Part shown: positions 48,367 to 55,670 of the stretch, piece by piece | How positions within the stretch are numbered: position 1 is the stretch's first letter | Layout of the letters: every line of letters begins with the position of its first letter | Source of the DNA: Oscillatoriaceae cyanobacterium M7585_C2015_266 | GTDB lineage: Bacteria; Cyanobacteriota; Cyanobacteriia; Cyanobacteriales; Oscillatoriaceae | Direction of reading: 5' to 3' | DNA length: 64,000 nucleotides | Assembly: GCA_015295835.1 (NCBI GenBank) | Contig: DVEG01000027.1 | Span: 186,001-250,000 of the forward strand | Notes under the pieces: generated by a model | Told to the model about the DNA's origin: nothing | Databases searched by the model: none | What the model saw: the letters and a program-made list of their open reading frames with translations, nothing else | Made by a program: the position numbers and the translations under genes

Positions 48367-49149
48367 ATGAAGCGAGCGCTCCGCACATTGGGAATTCCCC
48401 CTAATGCCTGGGCTGTAGATGCAGAAATTGCCGACATTACCCGCCCGCCTCTAGAACCTCAAGTGGTAGCCCTGTCAACCGAAACGAAAAAATTATATAT
48501 AGACTTGGCAAAAACCGCCATTTTAGTAATTGACATGCAAAATGACTTTTGCCACCCAGACGGCTGGCTAGCACACATGGGCGTAGATATCACCCCCACA
48601 CGCGCGCCCATTAAACCACTACAGGAATTACTGCCTGCTTTACGCAGTGCCAATATCCCTGTGATTTGGGTGAATTGGGGAAATCGCCCCGACTTATTAA
48701 ATATCAGCGCTAGCTTGCTCCACGTTTACAACCCGACTGGCGACGGCATCGGATTGGGGGCTCCCCTGCCGAAAAATCAAGCCCCAGTGCTGACGGCAGG
48801 TAGCTGGGCGGCAGCAGTGGTAGAGGAATTAGAGCAAAAGCCGGAAGATATCCGTGTAGATAAATACCGGATGAGCGGCTTTTGGGATACACCTTTAGAC
48901 AGTATTTTACGAAATATAGGTAAAACAACTTTACTGTTTGCCGGGGTAAATGCGGATCAATGTGTGATGACAACTCTGCAAGATGCAAATTTCCTAGGCT
49001 ATGATTGTATATTGGTGAAAGATTGTACGGCGACAACTTCCCCAGAATATTGTTGGCTGGCGACTTTATATAACGTCAAACAGTGCTTTGGTTTTGTCAC
49101 TGACTCAGGTGAAATACTAAAAGCGATCGCATCAGCAAATTCGCCGTGA
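48367..49149 (+). CDS. Isochorismatase-like cysteine hydrolase
   Basis: 260 residues. The catalytic triad of the isochorismatase-like hydrolases is visible: Asp in ILVIDMQNDFCHPDGW, Lys in RVDKYRMSGFWDTPLDSIL, and Cys in GVNADQCVMTTLQDANFLG. A cis-peptide-type loop precedes the Cys. Members with this triad hydrolyse amide bonds, for example N-carbamoylsarcosine amidase, biuret hydrolase and RutB. The fit to an amide or ureide pathway is therefore good, but the substrate is unproven. The first 45 residues are an extra N-terminal extension (RTLGIPPNAWAVDAEIADIT...). Confidence 0.88.
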   Translation: MKRALRTLGIPPNAWAVDAEIADITRPPLEPQVVALSTETKKLYIDLAKTAILVIDMQNDFCHPDGWLAHMGVDITPTRAPIKPLQELLPALRSANIPVIWVNWGNRPDLLNISASLLHVYNPTGDGIGLGAPLPKNQAPVLTAGSWAAAVVEELEQKPEDIRVDKYRMSGFWDTPLDSILRNIGKTTLLFAGVNADQCVMTTLQDANFLGYDCILVKDCTATTSPEYCWLATLYNVKQCFGFVTDSGEILKAIASANSP

Positions 49150-49186
49150 CAAACAGACAACTAAAATATTCTCACATTAAAATATC

Positions 49187-49642
49187 ATGTATAATAAAAG
49201 CTGCGTCATCCCCATAGTCAAGTCTCCAAAAGATTATCAAGCCTATCGTATCAGCCCCCACGATACCAATCGTTTAGCGATCGTCTTTGATCCGAATACC
49301 GCCAATACCTCATTAACCATTTGCGTAGAAATCTTCGATATCGGCGGCAAAACCCCTCCCAATCGACATCAATTAGCCGTAGAAATGTTTTTCATTATCA
49401 AAGGCGAAGGGCTGGCGACTTGCGACGGAAAAACTATTCCGATTCGAGCCGGAGATAGCCTATTAGTGCCGCCCACAGGCACTCACCAAATTCGCAATAC
49501 TGGCTCAGAGCGCTTATATGCACTCTGCATTATGGTACCCAACGAAAACTTTGCCGAATTGATTCGCAGCGGCACCCCAGTTGAATTAGATGCCGAAGAC
49601 ATAGCAGTTTTGAGGCGCTTAGATGCACTCGTGCCATGCTAA
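49187..49642 (+). CDS. Cupin domain protein
   Basis: 151 residues, one small beta-barrel cupin. Metal-ligand positions are NRHQLAVEMFFIIKGEG and, in the second motif, VPPTGTHQIRNTG; the GDSLLVPPTG core is typical. Small cupins of this kind may be isomerases, dioxygenases or sensors. Its stop overlaps the next gene start by 7 bases, indicating translational coupling in the operon. Confidence 0.85.
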   Translation: MYNKSCVIPIVKSPKDYQAYRISPHDTNRLAIVFDPNTANTSLTICVEIFDIGGKTPPNRHQLAVEMFFIIKGEGLATCDGKTIPIRAGDSLLVPPTGTHQIRNTGSERLYALCIMVPNENFAELIRSGTPVELDAEDIAVLRRLDALVPC

Positions 49643-51267
49643 AAGTTCTTCCTAAAGAAACAGCATCAATGCTAACTAGGGATGGGATTCGCTTAGATGC
49701 CGATATTTACCGCCCCGATGCCGAAGGAAAATTTCCGGTATTACTGATGCGACAACCCTACGGGCGAGCCATAGCCTCCACAGTTGTTTATGCCCATCCC
49801 ACCTGGTATGCAGCCCAAGGCTATATCGTCGTCATTCAAGACGTGCGAGGGCGCGGCACCTCTGAAGGCGAATTCAAACTATTTGCCAATGAAACAGAAG
49901 ACGGTTTCGACAGCATTAATTGGGCAGCCAATTTACCTGGCAGCAACGGAAAAGTTGGCATGTATGGATTTTCTTACCAAGGCATGACGCAACTGTATGC
50001 AGCATCAACCAATCCCCCCGCCTTAAAAACCATTTGCCCTGCCATGTTGGGTAGCGATTTATACGCAGATTGGGCTTATGAAGGGGGAGCATTCTGTCTA
50101 CAAACCAATCTAGCCTGGGCACTTCAACTGGCAACAGAAACCGCCCGCTTACGTAACGACGAAACCGCCTATCAAAAACTTTTCAACGCTTCTCGCAATC
50201 TTCCACTATTCGAGCCGATTCCCGCGCGCCCAGAAATTTTAGAAAATCTAGCTCCTGACTCATTCTATCACGATTGGGTAAAAAATTCTCAACCTGGGGA
50301 ATATTGGCAGCAACTTTCTCCCAATCTGGAAACAGTCGATTTACCAATGCTCCACATCGGCGGATGGTTCGATACTTACATGCGCGGTACCTTAAATTTA
50401 TATAAAAAAATCGTAGCCCGCAGCGCTTACCGCCAACAATTAATAGTAGGTCCCTGGAGCCACTTGCCATGGAGTCGCCAAGTAGGAACCGTCGATTTTG
50501 GCACAGCAGCAGCTAGCCCAATTGATACTTGGCAAATCCGGTGGTTTAACCACTTTCTTAAAGGATTGGATACAGGATTGCTCGCTGAACCGCCGATTTC
50601 TCTATTTGAGATGGGCAGCAACCAATGGCGCTCATTTGATGTGTGGCCTAACAATAATTTTAAATCTTACTATTTGGCAAGTACGGGGCTTGCTAACATC
50701 AGAGAAGATAGCGGCACTCTCAGAGAAACTTTATCAGAAATCTGCTGCCAAGATGTTTTCGTTCACGATCCTTGGCGAGCAGTTCCGTCTCTTGGGGGTC
50801 ACGCTACTTTTCCCCCTGGCTCGTTTGATCGCTCTAGTTTGGATTGCCGTGCAGATATTTTAACATACACTTCTGAGCCTTTAACAGAAGATTTGTACTT
50901 AGCAGGAGATGTGGCGGTTGAAATCTGGTGTCGAGCTGACACGCCCAGTTTTGATTTGTGTGCTGTACTTTCGCAAGTTAAACCAAATGGCAGCGTTTGG
51001 AATTTTACGCAAGGTTATGCGCGAGTTAATCCCGGTGAAAAAACTAATCCGCTGCGAATTGAGTTGCAACCTACTTGTATTAAAATAGCAAAAGGAAATG
51101 CTCTGCGGCTGAGTTTGAGTGCAGCTTGTTTCCCCGCTTATGCAATTAATCCGGGCACTGGGGCTGCACCGAGTGAGACGCGCTTGATGGAGATGCAAAT
51201 TATTACTGTCACTGTTAATAGTGGGGGAGATTCTCCCTCGCAAGTCTTGCTGCCTGTACTTTTTTAA
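49636..51267 (+). CDS. CocE/NonD family alpha/beta hydrolase
   Basis: 543 residues. The first two thirds is an alpha/beta hydrolase: DADIYRPDAEGKFPVLLMRQPYG, DVRGRGTSEGEF, nucleophile Ser in MYGFSYQGM, and the His of IVGPWSHLPW. The last third is the jelly-roll X-Pro dipeptidyl-peptidase C-terminal domain (DILTYTSEPLTEDLYLAGDVAVEIW). Relatives hydrolyse cocaine esters, glutaryl-7-ACA and Xaa-Pro peptides, so an ester or amide substrate is likely. No secretion signal is visible. It ends the NtcA-type operon; a hairpin follows. Confidence 0.92.
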   Translation: MLKVLPKETASMLTRDGIRLDADIYRPDAEGKFPVLLMRQPYGRAIASTVVYAHPTWYAAQGYIVVIQDVRGRGTSEGEFKLFANETEDGFDSINWAANLPGSNGKVGMYGFSYQGMTQLYAASTNPPALKTICPAMLGSDLYADWAYEGGAFCLQTNLAWALQLATETARLRNDETAYQKLFNASRNLPLFEPIPARPEILENLAPDSFYHDWVKNSQPGEYWQQLSPNLETVDLPMLHIGGWFDTYMRGTLNLYKKIVARSAYRQQLIVGPWSHLPWSRQVGTVDFGTAAASPIDTWQIRWFNHFLKGLDTGLLAEPPISLFEMGSNQWRSFDVWPNNNFKSYYLASTGLANIREDSGTLRETLSEICCQDVFVHDPWRAVPSLGGHATFPPGSFDRSSLDCRADILTYTSEPLTEDLYLAGDVAVEIWCRADTPSFDLCAVLSQVKPNGSVWNFTQGYARVNPGEKTNPLRIELQPTCIKIAKGNALRLSLSAACFPAYAINPGTGAAPSETRLMEMQIITVTVNSGGDSPSQVLLPVLF

Positions 51268-51278
51268 AATCTTTTGCT

Positions 51279-51299
51279 GGGATTGGGGATTAGGGGATG
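51279..51299. repeat. STRR-like heptad repeat after the CocE gene
   Basis: Three consecutive heptads of the GGGATTR type (gggattg, gggatta, ggggatg), lying outside coding sequence. Same class as the copies in gyrA, mutL and the glycosyltransferase gene but in the reverse sense. Confidence 0.65.
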
Positions 51300-51325
51300 A
51301 GTTTAGTGCAAGGTGTATTTTTTTT

Positions 51326-51354
51326 GGGGAAAAAGAGTTTAGGCTCTTTTCCCC
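51326..51354. terminator. Hairpin between the CocE and RHH-like genes
   Basis: ggggaaaaagag (51326-51337) pairs with ctcttttcccc (51344-51354) with one bulged A. It lies between two convergent genes; a T-run precedes it on the plus strand. Confidence 0.6.
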
Positions 51355-51384
51355 GCGCTTTATTTCTTTTATTCGGGATTTAAA

Positions 51385-51720
51385 CTAATTGGCTAAACTG
51401 TCTTGACTGAGGGGAACTAAATCTCCGTTGATGGTTAATCCTAATAACATCTGTTCTTGAGGTTGAATAATTTTGCCTGTTAAGACACAGCGAGCTTCTC
51501 TCTCTGCTTTTGCTGGAATGCTCGCCCTGATGTCGGCTCTGGAAAATTTGGGTTGCGATAAACCTGTTTTCTGTTGAACGTATTTCCACAGCAAGTCTCG
51601 AATCAAGGCTTGATATCCGTGCCCTCCTGCTAGCTCTTTTAGTTTTTCTTTCAGCTCTCGCTCTAGGCGGATGCTGGTGACTTCCATCTCTGTAGTGGGA
51701 GTGCGGTTGAGGGTATGCAT
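51385..51720 (-). CDS. Small RHH-like (CopG-type) protein
   Basis: 111 residues from ATG 51720. The N-terminal half (EVTSIRLERELKEKLKELA, HGYQALIRDLLWKYVQQK) has the strand-helix-helix pattern of ribbon-helix-helix DNA-binding proteins. The second half (SIPAKAEREARCVLTGKIIQPQEQMLLGLTINGDLVPLSQ) is distinct, with a GxxxxxxEQMxLGxxxxGxxVP-like pattern I do not recognise. It has no adjacent toxin gene, so a stand-alone regulator is more likely than a toxin-antitoxin system. It converges with the CocE gene. Confidence 0.7.
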   Translation of the reverse strand: MHTLNRTPTTEMEVTSIRLERELKEKLKELAGGHGYQALIRDLLWKYVQQKTGLSQPKFSRADIRASIPAKAEREARCVLTGKIIQPQEQMLLGLTINGDLVPLSQDSLAN

Positions 51721-51918
51721 ATTTCCTCCTCTGGGTAGACATATTTGTAATATTATTGTAGTATATTTTTCTGATGGCGTGGATGTCGATAGCGAATTGG
51801 CTGCGCTTCAATTGCAAATATTTTTTTATTTTCGTAAAAATGATTATTATAAAACTGTTTTACATTGAAAGGCGCAGTCAGAAATGCTACTGCGCCTTTG
51901 AAAAACAAATATTTTTAT

Positions 51919-52128
51919 TTAATCGACAACTTTTAACAAGCCCATTTGCAGGCGTTCAAAAACTCGTTTTATTTTGTGGGTTTCTTCCACACTGAGGGGA
52001 TTTTCTGATGACATTGCACGCTGCAACGAAATTTGATCAGCGCGTGTTATTTTACCAGAAGCTAAAATCCTTTCGATTACTTGAGCGATTGTGTTTTCAG
52101 ATAGACTGCATCTAATTTGTGTATTCAT
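51919..52128 (-). CDS. Conserved small cyanobacterial protein (69 residues)
   Basis: From ATG 52128 (MNTQIRCSLSENTIAQVIE) the product is 69 residues; a longer reading to 52230 crosses an inverted repeat and is not supported. It is helical, with the pattern ILASGKITRADQISLQRAM, then LSVEETHKIKRVFERLQMGLLKVVD. This pattern, ending in a G-L-x-x-V(V)D motif, is a familiar small-protein type in cyanobacteria. No function known to me. A probable distant paralog sits at 60469-60723. Palindrome tgatggg/cccatca (52211-52229) lies upstream. Confidence 0.72.
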   Translation of the reverse strand: MNTQIRCSLSENTIAQVIERILASGKITRADQISLQRAMSSENPLSVEETHKIKRVFERLQMGLLKVVD

Positions 52129-52494
52129 AAGGCAGGTTTTCTCCGACTGGGATTCATTTTGCGGCAGCCCACTATACAGGTTGCTCCCCGCCGAAGGCTG
52201 CTGCTCTCTTTGATGGGTTTTACCCATCATACCCTATAACCCTATAGATATAACACCTGCGACGCAAAAAATCCGCATTGGTTTCGCCCTACTAGCTAGG
52301 TAAGGGTTCATAAATGCTATGCGGTCTGGTTGTAGTATTTTGTAGTATAAAGGGAATAAGAGCGAAAAGTAGGGATAAGTGAAGGGGAATGTAAAAAAAT
52401 TTGTTTGTAATACAAAGAGAATAAAGCCCCTTGGAGAGAAATATGCAAATAATAATTAAAATATTTTGAAAAAAAGTATGAAATTGAGTGGAAT
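52129..52494. other. Gene-free stretch with inverted repeat
   Basis: Contains the inverted repeat tgatggg (52211-52217) / cccatca (52223-52229) and, next to it, AT-rich sequence with possible minus-strand -10 boxes (TATAGGGT-like). It probably carries the divergent promoters of the small protein and the GNAT gene. The 52317-52847 minus frame is a shadow of the GNAT gene. Confidence 0.5.
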
Positions 52495-53451
52495 ATGATA
52501 AATGTAAGTGTACGTAAATATGCGGGGGAAGGGGATTTACAAGCGCTCGCTAACTTAATCAATACTTGCGAAACTGTTGATTGCCAAGAAGAAGGTACTT
52601 CAGTTACAGAACTGCAATTAGAGCTAAACTCGCCATTGATAGACAAAGGGCGAGATATCTGCCTTTGGCAGGATGATAGGGGCAGGTTAGTTGGTTTCGC
52701 TAAAATATTAATTATAAAAACAAAAGAAACAAGCGACGGCTGGCTGTTGTATCGCATCCATCCAGAAGCGCGCGGCGGCGAATTGGAAAAAGAGATCTTT
52801 ACCTGGGCTGAAAAACGAATGTGGGAAGTAGAAGGCGCTCGCAACATGCCAGTAAAGCTCCGCTATTGGGGAAGAGCCGAACGCAGTGACGAGATTGCAT
52901 TACTAGCTAGTTTTGGTTTCACAGGCGATCGATATTTTTATAGAATGAAGCGAGCGCTTAGCGAACCTATCCCAGAACCCCAATTCCCTCAAGGCTTTAC
53001 CCTGCACCAAGGCGCTCAACAAGACACCGAAGCGTGGGTGCAAATGTTCAACGATTCCTTTATTGATCATTGGAACCCCTACGATGTGACAATTGAGGAA
53101 ATCAAATACGAACTAACCAAACCCACCTACAAACCCGAATTAGACTTAAAAGCCGTTGCGCCAGACGGCACATCTGCTGCTTTTTGCTACTGTAGTATTA
53201 ACCCTTACCAAAATGCTCGCATTGGCAGAGCCGAAGGCTGGATCACCTTTCTTGGTACCAGGCGAGGTTTTCGCAAAATAGGATTGGGGCGAGCTATGTT
53301 ACTTTCTGGCTTACGCCGTTTGAAAGCTGTCGGCATGGAGGAAGCGCTGCTCATCGTCGATACAGAAAATCCAACCGGAGCGCTGCGGCTTTACGAGTCT
53401 GTTGGCTTTTGCAAGGTTTTGACGTTCATTTCCCACGTCAAAAAGCTGTAG
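52495..53451 (+). CDS. Double-GNAT acetyltransferase
   Basis: 318 residues made of two tandem GNAT-like domains. The first (1-160) is degenerate in motif A (LYRIHPEARGGELEKEIFTWAEKRM). The second (165-318) has a clear acetyl-CoA loop WITFLGTRRGFRKIGLGRAMLLSGLRRLKA and the GALRLYESVGFCKV motif. Two-domain GNATs of this layout resemble mycothiol synthase-like enzymes and peptide acetyltransferases, but cyanobacteria do not make mycothiol, so the acceptor is unknown. It is followed after 72 bases by the PhoD-like gene. Confidence 0.85.
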   Translation: MINVSVRKYAGEGDLQALANLINTCETVDCQEEGTSVTELQLELNSPLIDKGRDICLWQDDRGRLVGFAKILIIKTKETSDGWLLYRIHPEARGGELEKEIFTWAEKRMWEVEGARNMPVKLRYWGRAERSDEIALLASFGFTGDRYFYRMKRALSEPIPEPQFPQGFTLHQGAQQDTEAWVQMFNDSFIDHWNPYDVTIEEIKYELTKPTYKPELDLKAVAPDGTSAAFCYCSINPYQNARIGRAEGWITFLGTRRGFRKIGLGRAMLLSGLRRLKAVGMEEALLIVDTENPTGALRLYESVGFCKVLTFISHVKKL

Positions 53452-53523
53452 TCATTCCCTAAATAAGCCTATATTTTATTTCTATTCTATTGTTTTAAAT
53501 GTTTTAAAAAAGCACGACTCGTC

Positions 53524-54591
53524 ATGGGTGACAAGATCCGGATTTGGCTTATTTTAACAGCGGTACTAATACTAGGCGGCTGTACTACAAATCCTCAGCA
53601 GATTTCTAATTCTACTGCCAACGTTGCTCCTGTAAAATATCCGCCGACGCCGAATTTAGTTTCTCGGATTGCCTTCGGTTCTTGCAATAAATACGATTTG
53701 CCGCAGCCACTTTGGCAACCAATTGTCAACACTAAGCCTGATTTGTGGATTTGGCTAGGCGATATTGTTTATGCCAGTAACACAGATATCAGCACGATGC
53801 AGCGTATGTATGAGAAACAAAAAGAGAATCCAGGCTATCGCTTGCTGCTGCAAACAGCTACAGTTATCGGTATTTGGGATGATCACGATTATGGCAAAAA
53901 TAATGGCGGCAAGGAATATCTTTATAAAGAAGAAAGTCAGCAGCAATTGTTAAATTTTTTGGACGAACCGCTAAACAGCCCACGCCGTAAACAAAAAGGT
54001 GTATATGCGGCTTATACTTATGGGCAACCGGGGAAACAAGTAAAGGTATTTTTATTGGATACCCGCTACCACAGGGAAGAGCCGGGAAGCGATCGCGATA
54101 TACTAGGCGAGGAGCAATGGGCTTGGCTGGAAAAAGAATTGGGCAATAGCAAGGCACAGGTGAATTTAATTGCTTCAGGGATTCAAATAATTCCAGAAGA
54201 ACACCCGTACGAAAAATGGGCGAATTTTCCCAAAGCAAGACGACGCCTGTTTGATTTGATCGCAAAAACTAAGGTGCCCGGGGTGATATTTCTTTCTGGC
54301 GATCGCCATTTTGCAGAAATTTCTAAAATCCAAGCAACACCTGTGGGGTATCCTCTTTACGAGGTGACTGCCAGCGGTTTAACTCACAGTTGGGAAAAAC
54401 TCGCTCAAGAAGCAAATCGCTATCGATTAGGGAATTTCTTTAAATTCCTGCATTTCGGGATGCTGGAAATTGACTGGAGTAGTCAACCAGTTCGCCTAAA
54501 ATTGCAAATTCGCGATCGCGCCGGTAAAGTTCAGTTACAGCAGACTATCCCCCTATCTGAGTTGCAACCAGACACAAGGAAGAAGGGCTAG
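53524..54591 (+). CDS. PhoD-like metallophosphatase lipoprotein
   Basis: 355 residues with a signal peptide and lipobox (ILTAVLILGGC), thus an exported lipoprotein. The PhoD-family core is complete: IAFGSCNKYDLPQPLW, WIWLGDIVYASN, IGIWDDHDYGKNNGG, VFLLDTRYHR and FLSGDRHFAEI. This fold uses Fe and Ca ions to hydrolyse phosphate mono- and diesters, so it may help phosphate scavenging. I saw no clear Pho box upstream, so regulation is unknown. It follows the double-GNAT gene on the same strand. Confidence 0.88.
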   Translation: MGDKIRIWLILTAVLILGGCTTNPQQISNSTANVAPVKYPPTPNLVSRIAFGSCNKYDLPQPLWQPIVNTKPDLWIWLGDIVYASNTDISTMQRMYEKQKENPGYRLLLQTATVIGIWDDHDYGKNNGGKEYLYKEESQQQLLNFLDEPLNSPRRKQKGVYAAYTYGQPGKQVKVFLLDTRYHREEPGSDRDILGEEQWAWLEKELGNSKAQVNLIASGIQIIPEEHPYEKWANFPKARRRLFDLIAKTKVPGVIFLSGDRHFAEISKIQATPVGYPLYEVTASGLTHSWEKLAQEANRYRLGNFFKFLHFGMLEIDWSSQPVRLKLQIRDRAGKVQLQQTIPLSELQPDTRKKG

Positions 54592-54918
54592 ACGAGCTAG
54601 TCGTTTTTTAAAGTTTTTCAAAAATAAATTATTTACGTCATACTTGAAAGTGTTACAATAGCTGACGCCGAAACCTCCCACTAGGAGCAAGCATATGTCA
54701 GGGCTACTACATTTTCAGCAGAGATCGGTTGCTGAGGCGCACCCATGAGGCTGCTCAAAAACTAGAAATGGGTTCGTAACATTTTATTAAGGTTTTGCTC
54801 ACTAAGAGCGATCGCTCTTGAGAAAGTCTAGTAATTTTGCGGATTCTTTTTGCTGCCTTCCACTGAGAAAATTTTATCAAACATTTAGGTAATTTCATTC
54901 TCTCGTAATATTACTCAT
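54592..54918. other. Gene-free stretch with HIP1-centred palindrome
   Basis: No coding frame. It includes aagagcgatcgctctt (54804-54819), a perfect 16-base palindrome extending HIP1 by four bases on each side. A weak hairpin (acga/tcgt) followed by six T lies just past the phosphatase stop. Confidence 0.5.
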
Positions 54919-55656
54919 ATGCTAAAAACAAAGACTCTTCCTACTCCTACAATGATGAAAAAAGATTTTGCCACAAGCCGCCTAGATAAATTTGGAGTAA
55001 TGCCAGAGGCTTTTTTAAAAGAATTTAACACCAAAGATGCTAGCGTAAGAAGGTATCTATTGAATTCTTTTACATTGTTTGCAAGTATTTCTCCAGAACA
55101 GCAGCATCAAATATTAAACGATCTCATACAAGCAGAAATATTAAATTTAGCGAAAAAATCCCAAAACTATATTCAAAATAAAATAATAGAAGTCTTGAAG
55201 ACGTTTGGCATTGTAAAATCAATGCAACCCAGTGAAATAGCAGATTATTATTACAGATATTATCTAATGACAGGCTTTATTCCTGAAGATGTAACTGCTG
55301 ACTATTTAAGCAAGATCATTGATTTTATTTTAGGAGTAGAAATAGCAAAAATGATTTTATCAATGAGTTTTATTCAACAGCAAAGGTTGTTTGAAATCCA
55401 GGGGAACTATTCAAACCAGGTAATTTTATTTTATCGCTACATAAAACCAATTCGTCGTAAATTAATTGCCGATAAAGTTATAAAACGAGACAAAAGGGGC
55501 GAACACTATTATGCTATTCCGCTTTTAACCGAGAGTGAAAAGTTAGATTATGTTTTTGAATTATTTAATATGGATAAAATCCTCTATTTAGGAAGTTCAG
55601 CAAAAAACTTTACATTTGACAAAGAATATATATACAACCAAGAGCGCGGAGAGTAA
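54919..55656 (+). CDS. AT-rich gene of unknown function
   Basis: 245 residues from ATG 54919, in clearly AT-rich DNA compared with its neighbours. The protein is helical, charged and without signal or membrane segments. Notable stretches are EFNTKDASVRRYLLNSF, QQHQILNDLIQAEILNLAKKSQNYIQ and YIKPIRRKLIADKVIKRDKRG. I recognise no domain. The composition, the absence of a relationship to neighbours and convergence with ggt suggest possible horizontal acquisition. A DNA-related or effector-type role cannot be excluded or supported from the sequence. Confidence 0.65.
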   Translation: MLKTKTLPTPTMMKKDFATSRLDKFGVMPEAFLKEFNTKDASVRRYLLNSFTLFASISPEQQHQILNDLIQAEILNLAKKSQNYIQNKIIEVLKTFGIVKSMQPSEIADYYYRYYLMTGFIPEDVTADYLSKIIDFILGVEIAKMILSMSFIQQQRLFEIQGNYSNQVILFYRYIKPIRRKLIADKVIKRDKRGEHYYAIPLLTESEKLDYVFELFNMDKILYLGSSAKNFTFDKEYIYNQERGE

Positions 55657-55670
55657 TACTCTTAAAAAAA

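Noticed and set aside
49187-51267. Cupin plus CocE genes as an antibiotic or cocaine-type degradation module
   Set aside because: Family names only; the operon context with creatininase and cysteine hydrolase favours amide metabolism, and no substrate can be read from sequence.
51380-51817. 145-codon minus-strand frame overlapping the RHH-like gene
   Set aside because: Shadow frame, Arg/Ser/Gln-rich, overlapping a better supported frame with an RHH pattern.
53452-53523. Pho box before the PhoD-like gene
   Set aside because: No tandem TTAACC/CTTAACC-type repeats visible.
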